A stretch of DNA of 64,000 nucleotides from Amycolatopsis sp. CA-126428. Lineage in GTDB: Bacteria > Actinomycetota > Actinomycetes > Mycobacteriales > Pseudonocardiaceae. The notes beneath the pieces are model-generated. The model did no database searches. It was not told the DNA's origin and worked only from the letters and a program-made list of their open reading frames with translations. The stretch is from contig NZ_PPHF01000030.1 in NCBI RefSeq assembly GCF_002904335.1, positions 310,001 through 374,000 of the forward strand, in the 5' to 3' direction. Position numbers and translations under genes: made by a program. Below, in pieces: positions 9,042 through 18,386 of the stretch (position 1 is the first letter of the stretch; every line of letters starts with the position of its first letter).

Positions 9042-9593
9042 ATGGCGGACCGGGGGAGGACACGCGGCCGCCGCGACGGTGGCGGCGGGGCTTCGCGGGG
9101 CAACCGGCCCGCACCGGCCCGCCGCCCCGAAGCGGCGCGCCGCCGCACCGCCGACGCGGAGACCACCAGGGCCCGGCTGCGCCGGGGCTTGGCGGCGAAG
9201 CGGGCGTCGGGTGCGGCGAAGGTGCTCGGCATGTCCACCACCCGCCGCGCGGCGGTGGTGGCGATCGTGGTGTGCGCGCTGGCGTTCACCATCGCCGTGC
9301 CCCTGCGCACGTACCTCTCCCAGCGGACCGAGGTCCGCGAACAGCAGGCCCAGCAGGCTCAGCTGCAGCAGGAGGTCGCTCAGCTCCAAGGTCGCAAGGC
9401 GGAGCTGAGCGACCCCGCGCAGATCGAGGCCGAAGCCCGCCGCCGGCTGCGGTACGTCAAGCCGGGCGAGACGCCGTACATCGTCCAGCTGCCGGAGGAC
9501 AAGGCGCCCGACGCGGCCCCGCCGGCCGGACAGCAGCAGGTCGCGGGCAGCTCCTGGTACGAGAACCTCTGGAACCAGGTCTCGGGCGGCTGA
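9042..9593 (+). CDS. divIC: FtsB/DivIC-type septum formation initiator protein
   Basis: This 183-residue protein has a basic, Arg/Ala-rich cytoplasmic N-terminus (about 60 residues). One transmembrane helix (about 66-90, AAVVAIVVCALAFTIAVPL) is followed by a Gln-rich coiled coil, and then the conserved EAEARRRLRYVKPGETPYIV block of the DivIC/FtsB family. Such proteins join FtsL/FtsQ in the divisome. It starts six bases after eno, in the order seen in mycobacteria. Confidence 0.9.
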   Translation: MADRGRTRGRRDGGGGASRGNRPAPARRPEAARRRTADAETTRARLRRGLAAKRASGAAKVLGMSTTRRAAVVAIVVCALAFTIAVPLRTYLSQRTEVREQQAQQAQLQQEVAQLQGRKAELSDPAQIEAEARRRLRYVKPGETPYIVQLPEDKAPDAAPPAGQQQVAGSSWYENLWNQVSGG

Positions 9594-9617
9594 GAGCCAC
9601 GCTCTAACCTTGACCAC

Positions 9618-10127
9618 GTGAACAGCACGCAGCAGCACCGGTTCGAGCCCGTCACCGACGCCGACCGCGAGATCATCGCGGAGCAGCTCGGACGGCCGCC
9701 GCGGGCGCTGCGCGCGATCGCCGCGCGGTGCCCGAGCGGGCACCCCTCCGTGGTGCAGACCAGCCCGCGGCTGGAGAACGGGACGCCGTTCCCGACGCTC
9801 TACTACCTCACCTGCCCGAAGCTGAACTCGATGATCGGCACCATCGAGGCGTCCGGGATCATGAAGGAGATGACGGAGCGGCTCACCACCGATCCCGAGC
9901 TCGCGGCGCAGTACCAGCGCACCCACGAGGGCTACCTCGCCGAGCGGGACGCCATCGAGCCGCTCGGCCACCAGGTCACCGCCGGGGGCATGCCCGGCCG
10001 CGTCAAGTGCCTGCACGTGCACGTCGCCCACTCGCTGGCCGTCGGTCCCGGCGTGAATCCGTTCGGTGACGAGACGCTGGCCCTGCTTAAGGCCAACGGG
10101 TGGCCCTCGGGTGACTGCGCCGCGTAA
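9618..10127 (+). CDS. DUF501 family protein
   Basis: This 169-residue cytoplasmic protein starts at GTG 9618. It contains the conserved blocks IAARCPSGHPSVVQTSPRLENGTPFPTLYYLTCP and MPGRVKCLHVHVAHSLAVGPGVNPFGDE, with Cys and His residues suggesting a metal site. It is the third gene of the eno cluster and corresponds by position to the mycobacterial DUF501 gene preceding ppx2. The function is not established. Confidence 0.9.
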   Translation: MNSTQQHRFEPVTDADREIIAEQLGRPPRALRAIAARCPSGHPSVVQTSPRLENGTPFPTLYYLTCPKLNSMIGTIEASGIMKEMTERLTTDPELAAQYQRTHEGYLAERDAIEPLGHQVTAGGMPGRVKCLHVHVAHSLAVGPGVNPFGDETLALLKANGWPSGDCAA

Positions 10128-10267
10128 CACTCGCGCGCTGTGAACAGATAACTGGTCTGGGTGAGCGAAAACCTCGATCGCGACTCTCGATGGGCTGAAA
10201 CTTCGCCGCACTTGCGGCAGGCTGTGTCCCGAAAGCGGCGATCGAACCGGCCAGGAGGGCTCTGAGC

Positions 10268-11443
10268 ATGCGTGTGCGGCGGCTGCCAGACGCAGCCGGG
10301 AGCTACGCGCGAAGATTCGGGATCCGCCACCGCACCGCGTACCCCCTGATCACCGGCATCCTGGCCGTGCTCCCGGCGCTGGTCGCCGGCGGTGGCACCC
10401 TCGGCTGGCTCGGCGGCACCGGCGAGCACACCCGCGACGCCGCGCTCGGCCAGGGCTACGACCCCGGGCACGCCGCCCTCCAGCAGATCGCCGTCGACGG
10501 CACCCTCCCCGGCGTGCCCACCCCGCTGCCCCTGCCGGCCTACGAGCTCCCGGACGGCCCGCTCGGCATCCCGGCCACCGCGCTCGCCGCGTACAAGAAC
10601 GCCGCCGACATCCTCGGCCGCGAACAGCCCGCCTGCCACATCGACTGGGCCCTGATCGCCAGCATCGGCCGGATCGAGTCCAACCACGCGCGCGGCGGCT
10701 ACGTGGACAGTGCCGGGACCACCCGCGAGCCGATCCTCGGCCCGCAGCTCAACGGCCAAGGCGGGTTCGCCGCGATCCCGGACACCGACCAGGGCCTGCT
10801 CGACACCGACCCGGTGTGGGACCGGGCGGTCGGCCCGACCCAGTTCATCCCGGGGACGTGGCGGGGCTACGCGTCCGACGGCAACGGCGACGGCAAGTCC
10901 GACCCGAACAACCTCTTCGACGCGGCCCTGGCCACCGGCCGCTACCTGTGCTCCGGCGGGTTCGACCTGGCGAACCCGGACCAGCTGCGCGGGGCGATCT
11001 ACCGGTACAACAACTCCGACACGTACGTGAACACGGTGGTCCTGTGGGCGGACGCCTACCGCAACGGGATCATGCAGGTGCCGGACAGCACGGTGCCGAT
11101 CGGCGCGCCGAACGCGGCGGCCCTGCCCGCGCCGCCGTCGATCCCGCCTCCACCGGTCCCGGCGACGACGGTTTCCACGCCGCCGCCGACCACGCCGGGC
11201 ACTTCGACTTCGGAGCCGCCGCCCACGTCGTCGTCCACGTGCGTGCCGCCGACGACGACAACGGGCGTCCCGACGACGATCACGAGCTTCACGACCGTGC
11301 CAGCACCGACCGGCACGACCAGCGAGACCACCACCACGTCGACGAAGACCACGCCGCCGGAACCGACGTGCGGGCAGATCGTCACGGAGGTGCCCACGTC
11401 GGTCGTCCTGATCACGACCACGCCGCCGACGCCTACGCCCTGA
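10268..11443 (+). CDS. Secreted lytic transglycosylase with Pro/Thr-rich C-terminal tail
   Basis: The 391-residue protein has an N-terminal hydrophobic segment (about 22-47). An MltB/SLT_2-like domain follows, with GRIESNHARGG (catalytic Glu), GPTQFIPGTW and RYLCSGGFDLANP. The last ~110 residues are a low-complexity Pro/Thr/Ser tail likely to span the cell wall. It resembles the protein at 5643 but has an added tail and lies inside the eno cluster between DUF501 and ppx. LpqU-like wall remodelling is the likely role. Confidence 0.88.
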   Translation: MRVRRLPDAAGSYARRFGIRHRTAYPLITGILAVLPALVAGGGTLGWLGGTGEHTRDAALGQGYDPGHAALQQIAVDGTLPGVPTPLPLPAYELPDGPLGIPATALAAYKNAADILGREQPACHIDWALIASIGRIESNHARGGYVDSAGTTREPILGPQLNGQGGFAAIPDTDQGLLDTDPVWDRAVGPTQFIPGTWRGYASDGNGDGKSDPNNLFDAALATGRYLCSGGFDLANPDQLRGAIYRYNNSDTYVNTVVLWADAYRNGIMQVPDSTVPIGAPNAAALPAPPSIPPPPVPATTVSTPPPTTPGTSTSEPPPTSSSTCVPPTTTTGVPTTITSFTTVPAPTGTTSETTTTSTKTTPPEPTCGQIVTEVPTSVVLITTTPPTPTP

Positions 11444-11470
11444 CGCATCCGCGCCGGTTAGGGTGATCGC

Positions 11471-12424
11471 ATGCCTCGTGTTGCCGCGATCGACTGTGGG
11501 ACCAACTCCATCCGCCTGCTCGTCGCCGAGCTGACGCCGCGCCACGACGGCACGGTCGACCTGCGCGACCTGCACCGCGAGATGCGGATCGTCCGGCTCG
11601 GCCAGGGCGTCGACGCCACCGGCGAGCTGGCCCCCGAGGCCCTCGAGCGCACCCGGGCCGCGCTCGCCGACTACACGATCGCCGCGCGGCGCAAGGGCGT
11701 GGAGAAGGTCCGCATGGTCGCCACGTCCGCGACCCGCGACGCGAAGAACCGCGACGAGTTCTTCCGGATGACCCGCGAAACGCTCGGCACCGAGGCCGAG
11801 GTGATCAGCGGCGACGAAGAGGCGCGGCTGTCGTTCACCGGCGCGGTGGGCGAGCAGGACCCGGACGACGGCCCGTTCGTGGTGGTCGACGTCGGCGGCG
11901 GCTCGACGGAGCTGGTCCTCGGCACCTGGGACGGCAAGCGGGCCGACGTGCTCGCGGCGAAGTCCGTCGACATCGGCTGCGTCCGCATCACCGAGCGCGC
12001 GCTGAAGAGCGACCCGCCGACGGCGAGCGAGATCGCGACCGCCCGTGACCTGGCGGGCAAGGTGCTGACGGACGCGTTCGACGTGGTCGACGTCGCCCGC
12101 GCCCGGACGTGGGTGGGCGTGGCGGGCACGGTGACGACGCTGTCGGCCATCGCGCTGGGGCTGCCGGAGTACGACAGCGAGCGGGTGCACCTGTCCACGT
12201 TGAGCGCGGCGGACATCGACCGGCTCGCGTCCCGCCTGCTCAGCGAGGACCACGCCACCCGCGCGGCCAACCCGGTGATCCACCCGGGCCGGGTCGACGT
12301 GATCGGCGGCGGCGCGGTGGTGGTCCAGACCCTCGCCGAGCAGCTGGCGGCCCGCGGCGGCCCGACGGAGCTGGTCGTCAGCGAGCACGACATCCTCGAC
12401 GGCATCGCCCTCTCCCTCGTCTGA
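11471..12424 (+). CDS. ppx: Ppx/GppA-family exopolyphosphatase
   Basis: This 317-residue protein has the actin-like ATPase fold of Ppx/GppA: VAAIDCGTNSIRLLVAEL at the N-terminus, ATSATRDAKNRDEF, and VVVDVGGGSTELVLG. These enzymes trim polyphosphate or pppGpp. The short single-module length is that of the actinobacterial Ppx2/Rv1026 type. It lies 28 bases after the transglycosylase and ends the eno cluster. Confidence 0.93.
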   Translation: MPRVAAIDCGTNSIRLLVAELTPRHDGTVDLRDLHREMRIVRLGQGVDATGELAPEALERTRAALADYTIAARRKGVEKVRMVATSATRDAKNRDEFFRMTRETLGTEAEVISGDEEARLSFTGAVGEQDPDDGPFVVVDVGGGSTELVLGTWDGKRADVLAAKSVDIGCVRITERALKSDPPTASEIATARDLAGKVLTDAFDVVDVARARTWVGVAGTVTTLSAIALGLPEYDSERVHLSTLSAADIDRLASRLLSEDHATRAANPVIHPGRVDVIGGGAVVVQTLAEQLAARGGPTELVVSEHDILDGIALSLV

Positions 12425-12708
12425 CCGGCCCACCGGGACACCGCGCCCGGCCCACCGCCCTCGCTCGCCTGACCGACCGTTCGGCCGCCCGAAAGGGCTT
12501 GTGCCACAACGGGACCGAGGGTGAGCGCGCGATGACCTGCTGTCCGCGTTGAACCGTCCGGAGTATCCGGATTCCTACGTTGGTTGTACTCCAACCAGGT
12601 GGTCCTGACGACCGTCACACATTTGCAACACCGCACTCCTGTGATCGGCTTCACCGCCCCCGATAGCGTGCGTCTCACCTTTCGGACACACCGGAAATGG
12701 AGGGGAAC

Positions 12709-14340
12709 ATGCGTCGTTCGCGCAGGCTCTGGGGACCCACGGTGGTGATGACCTCGCTGGCGCTCGCGCTGGCCGCGTGCGGCGGCGGCGGGTCGGGCAG
12801 CAACTCCGCGGGCGCCGGCGAGACGAACCCGGACGGCACGGTGAGCGTGTACGGCACCGAGCCGCAGAACGCGCTGGTCCCGACCAACATCAACGACCTG
12901 GGCGGCACCAAGGCGATCCAGGTCATGTTCGCCACCCTGGTCGGGTTCAAGGGTGCGGACGCCAAGCCGTTCAACCTGATGGCGGACTCGATCACGACGA
13001 CCGATTCCAAGGTCTACGACATCAAGATCAAGCAGGGCTGGAAGTTCCACGACGGCACCGAGGTGAAGGCGCACAACTTCATCGACGCCTGGAACTACGG
13101 CGCCTACGGGCCGAACGGCCAGCTCAACACCGACTTCTTCTCGAACATCCAGGGGTACAAGGACGTCCACCCCGAGGACGAGAACGCCAAGCCGGCCACG
13201 GACAAGATGTCCGGCCTGGTCGCCAAGGGCGACTACGAGTTCCAGGTGACGCTGGACGCGCCGTTCTCCGTGTTCGACATCAAGGTCGGCTACCAGGCGT
13301 TCGCGCCCCTGCCCGACGCGTTCTTCAAGGACCCCAAGGGCTTCGAGCAGCACCCGATCGGCAACGGCCCGATGAAGTTCGTCTCGCGGACGCCGAACCA
13401 GGACATCAAGCTCACCCGCAACGACGACTACAAGGGTGACGACAAGGTCCACTTCAAGGACCTCGACATCAAGATCTACGCCAGCCAGGAGACCGCCTAC
13501 CAGGACCTGCTGAGCGGCCGGCTCGACTTCATGGAGGCGCTGCCGCCGTCGGCGGTCGCGGGCGGCAAGTACAAGAACGACCTCGGCGACCGGCTGGTCA
13601 CCGGCCACCTGCTCGGGATCAGCACCATCGCCGTGCCCTACTACGTGCCCGGCTACAACAACCTCGAGCTGCGCAAGGCCATCTCGATGGCGATCGACCG
13701 CACGCAGATCACCAAGACCGTCATGAACGACACCTACGTGCCCGCGGACGGCTACATCTCGCAGGGCATCCCGGGTGCGCGTCCGGGTGTCTGCGAGTTC
13801 TGCAAGTTCGACCCGGCGGCGGCCAAGGCGGCGTTCCAGAAGTCCGGCTTCCAGGGCAAGCTGACCATCGCGTCCAACGCGGACGGTGGCCGCAAGGAAC
13901 CGCTGGTCGCGGCCTGCAACAGCATCAAGAACACCCTGGGCGTCGAGTGCGACTTCGTGCCCGCGACCGACTTCGGCCAGTGGCGCAGCATCGTCACCAA
14001 GAAGAAGCTGACCGGCATGGGCCGCTCGGACTGGTCCGCGGACTACCCGTCCATCGAGGACTTCCTCAACCCGATCTACAAGACCGGCGGGTCCTCGAAC
14101 GACTCCAGCTACTCGAACCCGCAGGTGGACGCGCTCCTCGCGCGGGCGGACGCCACCGCCGACAAGGACGCGGCGGTCAAGCTGTACCAGCAGGCCGAGG
14201 ACCTGATCGCCAAGGACCTCCCGTCGATCCCGGTGTGGGACGAGAAGGGCGTCGCGGCGAAGTCGAAGAACCTCAAGTCCGCGGCCCTGGACTTCCGGCG
14301 CATGCCGGACTACCCGTCCATCGAGGTCCTCAAGAAGTAG
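12709..14340 (+). CDS. Peptide ABC transporter substrate-binding lipoprotein (family 5, DppA/OppA-like)
   Basis: The 543-residue protein starts at ATG 12709, five bases after GGAGGGG; an earlier ATG at 12697 lacks a ribosome site. The lipoprotein signal ends in LAAC, and the mature part matches family-5 solute-binding proteins (GWKFHDGTEVKAHNFIDAWNY, later YNNLELRKAISMAIDR). It captures oligopeptides outside the membrane for the permease pair that follows. The 285-base upstream gap is probably its promoter. A large palindrome separates it from dppB. Confidence 0.93.
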   Translation: MRRSRRLWGPTVVMTSLALALAACGGGGSGSNSAGAGETNPDGTVSVYGTEPQNALVPTNINDLGGTKAIQVMFATLVGFKGADAKPFNLMADSITTTDSKVYDIKIKQGWKFHDGTEVKAHNFIDAWNYGAYGPNGQLNTDFFSNIQGYKDVHPEDENAKPATDKMSGLVAKGDYEFQVTLDAPFSVFDIKVGYQAFAPLPDAFFKDPKGFEQHPIGNGPMKFVSRTPNQDIKLTRNDDYKGDDKVHFKDLDIKIYASQETAYQDLLSGRLDFMEALPPSAVAGGKYKNDLGDRLVTGHLLGISTIAVPYYVPGYNNLELRKAISMAIDRTQITKTVMNDTYVPADGYISQGIPGARPGVCEFCKFDPAAAKAAFQKSGFQGKLTIASNADGGRKEPLVAACNSIKNTLGVECDFVPATDFGQWRSIVTKKKLTGMGRSDWSADYPSIEDFLNPIYKTGGSSNDSSYSNPQVDALLARADATADKDAAVKLYQQAEDLIAKDLPSIPVWDEKGVAAKSKNLKSAALDFRRMPDYPSIEVLKK

Positions 14341-14371
14341 TGGCGCGCTGACCTGCCGCAACCACCACCAC

Positions 14372-14423
14372 GCCGTCGTGAGTGGTAATGAGGGTTCTAA
14401 CCCTCATTACCACTCACGACGGC
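14372..14423. repeat. 25-bp perfect palindrome with 2-base loop
   Basis: Bases 14372-14396 are the exact reverse complement of 14399-14423, leaving only CT in the centre. The core reads GAGTGGTAATGAGGGTT on the left arm. It lies between the binding-protein and permease genes of one operon, so the transcript must form a very stable hairpin. It could protect the upstream mRNA, partly terminate, or be a dispersed genomic repeat. Confidence 0.9.
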
Positions 14424-14445
14424 CGGCGCGCACTAGGAACTCGTC

Positions 14446-15375
14446 ATGATCCGCTATGTCCTGCGACGGCTGCTCCAGCTGGTCCCGGTGTTCTTCGGCA
14501 CCACGTTCCTGATCTACGTCCTGGTCTGGGCGCTGCCCGGCGACCCGTTCTCGGGCAAGTGCGGCCAGGCCGCCTGCCCGGCGGCCTACATCGCCCAGAT
14601 GACCGAGAAGTACCACCTGAACGACAACATCTTCGTCCAGTACTTCAAGTACCTCGGGAGCCTCTTCACCGGGGACTGGGGCGAAACCTTCAACGGCACT
14701 TCCGTCGGCGAGCTGATCGCGACGTCGTACCCGATCACGCTGCGGCTGGCCGTGATCGCCGTCGCCATCGAAGCCGTCATCGGCCTCACCGCCGGCGTGC
14801 TGACCGGCCTGCGCGGCAAGGGTTTCCTCGACAACCTGGTGCTGGTGTCCACGACGTTCCTGATCTCGCTGCCGGTGTTCGTCACGGCGATCGTGCTGCA
14901 GCTCGCGCTGGGCGGCAACGGCCTCGGCTGGATCGAGGCGAGCGTGTCGGAGGACCCGAGCGTCGGCGAGCTGATCGTGCCCGGCATCGCGCTCGGCAGC
15001 TTGTCGATGGCTTACGTCGCCCGGCTGTCGAGGAGCAGCATCGCCGAAAACCGCCGCGCCGACTACGTGCGGACGGCGATCGCGAAGGGGCTGCCGCAGA
15101 GCCGGGTCGTCGGCGTCCACCTGCTCCGCAACTCGGTGATCCCGGTGCTCACGTTCCTCGGCACCGACCTCGGCGCCCTGATGGGCGGCGCGATCGTCAC
15201 CGAAGGCGTGTTCAACATCAACGGGCTGGGCAGGCTGATCTTCCGCGGCATCCAGGACCGGGAGAGCGCGACCGTCGTCGGCGTCGTCGTCCTGCTGGTG
15301 CTGGTGTACCTGCTGATGAGCCTGATCGTCGACCTGCTCTACGCCGTTCTCGACCCGAGGATCCGCTATGACTGA
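14446..15375 (+). CDS. Peptide ABC transporter permease, DppB-like
   Basis: This 309-residue inner-membrane permease has about six transmembrane helices. It opens with MIRYVLRRLLQLVPVFFGTTF, the standard start of DppB/OppB proteins, and carries the cytoplasmic EAA-type loop around DYVRTAIAKGLPQSRVVGVHLLRNS that contacts the ATPase subunits. It overlaps the next permease gene by eight bases and works with it as a heterodimer. Confidence 0.93.
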   Translation: MIRYVLRRLLQLVPVFFGTTFLIYVLVWALPGDPFSGKCGQAACPAAYIAQMTEKYHLNDNIFVQYFKYLGSLFTGDWGETFNGTSVGELIATSYPITLRLAVIAVAIEAVIGLTAGVLTGLRGKGFLDNLVLVSTTFLISLPVFVTAIVLQLALGGNGLGWIEASVSEDPSVGELIVPGIALGSLSMAYVARLSRSSIAENRRADYVRTAIAKGLPQSRVVGVHLLRNSVIPVLTFLGTDLGALMGGAIVTEGVFNINGLGRLIFRGIQDRESATVVGVVVLLVLVYLLMSLIVDLLYAVLDPRIRYD

Positions 15376-16321
15376 CCCGAACCTGGTGGGTGGTGGCGGT
15401 GCCGACGCGGCCGAGCTGTCCCGCGTCGACGACTCCGCCACCGGCCCGCAGAAAGCCCGCAGCCTGTGGAGCGACGCCTGGCAGCAGCTGCGGCGCAAGC
15501 CCGCGGTCATCGCCTCGGCGGTGATCATCCTGTTCATCGTGCTGCTCGCGATCGCCCCCGGCCTGTTCAGCTCGCGGGACGCGGGTTTCAGCGATCTGGC
15601 CCACGCCAACGAAGGGCCGTCCGCGGACGCCTGGTTCGGCTACGACAACCAGGGCGCCGACGTCTACGCCCGGACGATCTACGGCACCCGCGCCTCGGTG
15701 CTGGTCGGCGTGTTCTCCACGCTGCTGACCGTGCTCTTCGGCTCGCTCGTCGGCATCCTCGCCGGCTACTACGGAAGGTTCGTCGACAGCCTGCTCTCCC
15801 GCTTCGGCGACATCTTCGCGGGCCTGCCGTTCATCCTCGGCGCGATCGTCATCCTGACGACGTTCAACGCACCCGGCTCGAACCCCGGCGGCGTCACGAT
15901 CATCGTCCAGGTGGTGTGCTCGATCGCCGCGCTGAGCTGGCCGGTGGCCATGCGGATCATGCGCTCGGCGACGCTGGTGGCCAAGCAGCTCGACTACGTC
16001 AAGGCCGCGCGCGGCCTCGGCGCGAGCACCCCGCGGATCATCTTCCGGCACCTGCTGCCGAACACGATCGCGCCGGTGCTGGTGTACGCCACCATCGCGC
16101 TCGGCGCGTTCATCGGTGCCGAAGCGACGCTCGCCTTCCTCGGCATCGGCGTGCGCGCGCCGGTGGTTTCGTGGGGCGTGCTGATCTCCGACTCGAAGGA
16201 CTACTTCCAGAACGACCCGCACATGCTGCTGTTCCCCGGCGCCTTCGTCACCCTGACCGTGCTGGCCTTCGTGATGCTCGGTGACGGCATCCGCGACGCG
16301 CTCGATCCGAAGTCGAGGTAG
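15368..16321 (+). CDS. Peptide ABC transporter permease, DppC-like
   Basis: The 317-residue permease has a long hydrophilic N-terminus (SLWSDAWQQLRRKPAVIAS), one helix, a periplasmic region and then five more helices. The EAA loop reads DYVKAARGLGASTPRIIFRHLLPN, as in DppC/OppC proteins. Start and stop overlap or abut its neighbours, showing one operon with the DppB-like gene and the two ATPases. Confidence 0.93.
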   Translation: MTDPNLVGGGGADAAELSRVDDSATGPQKARSLWSDAWQQLRRKPAVIASAVIILFIVLLAIAPGLFSSRDAGFSDLAHANEGPSADAWFGYDNQGADVYARTIYGTRASVLVGVFSTLLTVLFGSLVGILAGYYGRFVDSLLSRFGDIFAGLPFILGAIVILTTFNAPGSNPGGVTIIVQVVCSIAALSWPVAMRIMRSATLVAKQLDYVKAARGLGASTPRIIFRHLLPNTIAPVLVYATIALGAFIGAEATLAFLGIGVRAPVVSWGVLISDSKDYFQNDPHMLLFPGAFVTLTVLAFVMLGDGIRDALDPKSR

Positions 16322-16327
16322 ATCCCC

Positions 16328-17323
16328 TTGTCCGACAACGAACTCCTGCTCGAAGTAGAGGATCTGCGCGTCGAGTTCCGGACGTCCGACGGCGTGGCGA
16401 ACGTGCTCAACGGCGTCAGCTACTCCGTGCACGCCGGGGAAACCCTGGCCGTGCTCGGCGAGTCCGGTTCCGGGAAGAGCGTCACCGCCCAGACGGTGAT
16501 GGGCATCCTCGACATGCCGCCGGGCGTGATCACCGGCGGTGCCGTGCGCTGGCGCGGCGAGGACCTGCTGACCGCGCCCGAAGAACGCCGCCGCGAAGTC
16601 CGCGGCAGCGAGATCGCGATGATCTTCCAGGACGCGCTGTCCGCGCTGAACCCGGTGTTCACCGTGGGCTTCCAGATCGAGGAACAGCTGCGCGTCCGGC
16701 TCGGCATGTCCAAAAAGGACGCGCGGAAGCGGGCGATCGAGCTGCTCGACACCGTCCGCATCCCGGCCGCGGACCGGCGGATCAAGGACTACCCGCACCA
16801 GTTCTCCGGCGGCATGCGCCAGCGCGCGATGATCGCGATGTCGCTCGCGCTCGATCCCGACCTGCTCATCGCCGACGAGCCGACCACCGCCCTCGACGTC
16901 ACCGTCCAGGCCCAGATCATGGACCTGCTGGGCGAGATCCAGGCCGAACGCAAGATGGGGCTGGTGCTCATCACCCACGACCTGGGCGTGGTCGCCGAGG
17001 TCGCCGACCGGATCGCGGTGATGTACGCGGGCCGGATCGTCGAGCAGGCCGAGGCCGGCGAGCTGTTCCGCGCGCCGGGCCACCCGTACACCGCGGCGTT
17101 GATGGATTCCCTGCCCCGGCTCGACCTCAAAGGACAGACGCTGGAGACCATCAAGGGCCTGCCGCCCAGCCTCCTGGACATCCCGCCCGGCTGCCCGTTC
17201 CACCCGCGCTGCAAGCGGGCGGAGGCGCGCTGCTCCTCGGAGGTCCCGCCCCAGCACGCCCTCGGCTTCGGCCGCACGAGCGCGTGTCACTTCGCCGAAG
17301 AGGTGGTGAGCTCCCGTGCCTGA
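16328..17323 (+). CDS. Peptide ABC transporter ATP-binding protein, DppD/OppD-like
   Basis: The 331-residue ATPase starts at TTG 16328. Motifs in order: Walker [10 protein letters not shown]-loop region [14 protein letters not shown], signature [12 protein letters not shown], Walker [13 protein letters not shown], and H-loop ITHDLG. The C-terminal oligopeptide-type extension ends in [14 protein letters not shown], with four Cys that in this family can hold an iron-sulfur cluster. It overlaps the next ATPase gene by eight bases. Confidence 0.95.
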   Translation: MSDNELLLEVEDLRVEFRTSDGVANVLNGVSYSVHAGETLAVLGESGSGKSVTAQTVMGILDMPPGVITGGAVRWRGEDLLTAPEERRREVRGSEIAMIFQDALSALNPVFTVGFQIEEQLRVRLGMSKKDARKRAIELLDTVRIPAADRRIKDYPHQFSGGMRQRAMIAMSLALDPDLLIADEPTTALDVTVQAQIMDLLGEIQAERKMGLVLITHDLGVVAEVADRIAVMYAGRIVEQAEAGELFRAPGHPYTAALMDSLPRLDLKGQTLETIKGLPPSLLDIPPGCPFHPRCKRAEARCSSEVPPQHALGFGRTSACHFAEEVVSSRA

Positions 17324-18314
17324 CCCCATCCTTTCGGTCACCGACCTCAAAAAACATTTCCCGGTCCGCGTCGGTGTCCTGTTCAAGCGCACGATCGGCC
17401 AGGTCAAGGCGGTCGACGGCGTCTCGTTCGACCTGATGCCGGGCGAGACGCTCGGCGTCGTCGGCGAGTCCGGCTGCGGGAAGTCGACGCTGGCCCAGGT
17501 CCTGATGCGGCTCGAAGAGCCGACGAGCGGGACGGCGACGTTCGAGGGCCGCGACATCTTCGCGATGCGCGGCGCCGAGCTGCGGAAGCTGCGGCGCGAG
17601 ATCCAGATCGTGCTGCAGGACCCGTACACCTCGCTCAACCCGCGCATGACGGTCGGCGACATCGTCGGCGAGCCGTTCGAGATCCACTCCGAGGTCGCGC
17701 CGAAGGGCTCGCGGGCGGGGAAGGTGCGGGAACTGCTGGAGGTGGTCGGGCTCAACCCCGAGCACCTCAACCGCTACCCGCACCAGTTCTCCGGCGGGCA
17801 GCGCCAGCGCATCGGCATCGCGCGGGCGCTCGCGCTGCGGCCGAAGGTGATCATCTGCGACGAGCCGGTGTCCGCTTTGGACGTCTCGATCCAGGCGCAG
17901 GTGATGAACCTGCTCGGTGACCTGCAGGGCGAGTTCGGCCTGTCGTACGTCTTCATCGCGCACGACCTTTCGGTGGTGCGGCACCTGTCGAACCGGGTCG
18001 CGGTGATGTACCTCGGCAAGATCGTCGAGCTCGGCACCGAAGAGGAGATCTACGAACGGCCGTCCCACCCGTACACCCAGGCGCTGCTGTCCGCGGTGCC
18101 GGTGGCGGACCCGGCCGTGCGCGGGCACCGCCAGGTGATCCGGCTGACCGGCGACGTGCCGAGTCCCCTGGATCCCCCGTCCGGGTGCCGGTTCCGCACG
18201 CGGTGCTGGAAGGCCGAGGACCGGTGCGCGACGGAGGTGCCGGAGCTGGTGCCCAGGACGGACGGCCACTTGTCAGCTTGTCACTTCGCCGAGCAGAAGT
18301 CGGTTGTTCCATAA
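17316..18314 (+). CDS. Peptide ABC transporter ATP-binding protein, DppF/OppF-like
   Basis: The 332-residue ATPase starts at GTG 17316. It has Walker A GESGCGKS, signature [15 protein letters not shown], Walker [12 protein letters not shown] and switch His in FIAHDLS. The C-terminal [14 protein letters not shown] resembles the Cys cluster of its partner. Together with the DppD-like subunit it powers the DppBC pore. It ends the five-gene transporter operon; the S8 protease gene starts 72 bases later. Confidence 0.95.
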   Translation: MPDPILSVTDLKKHFPVRVGVLFKRTIGQVKAVDGVSFDLMPGETLGVVGESGCGKSTLAQVLMRLEEPTSGTATFEGRDIFAMRGAELRKLRREIQIVLQDPYTSLNPRMTVGDIVGEPFEIHSEVAPKGSRAGKVRELLEVVGLNPEHLNRYPHQFSGGQRQRIGIARALALRPKVIICDEPVSALDVSIQAQVMNLLGDLQGEFGLSYVFIAHDLSVVRHLSNRVAVMYLGKIVELGTEEEIYERPSHPYTQALLSAVPVADPAVRGHRQVIRLTGDVPSPLDPPSGCRFRTRCWKAEDRCATEVPELVPRTDGHLSACHFAEQKSVVP

Positions 18315-18386
18315 CGTACTTTTTGCCGTTGTACGCGCTATGTCCGGTCTATACGGTGCAGGAACCGCTTTCGGAGGAGGAGAAAC

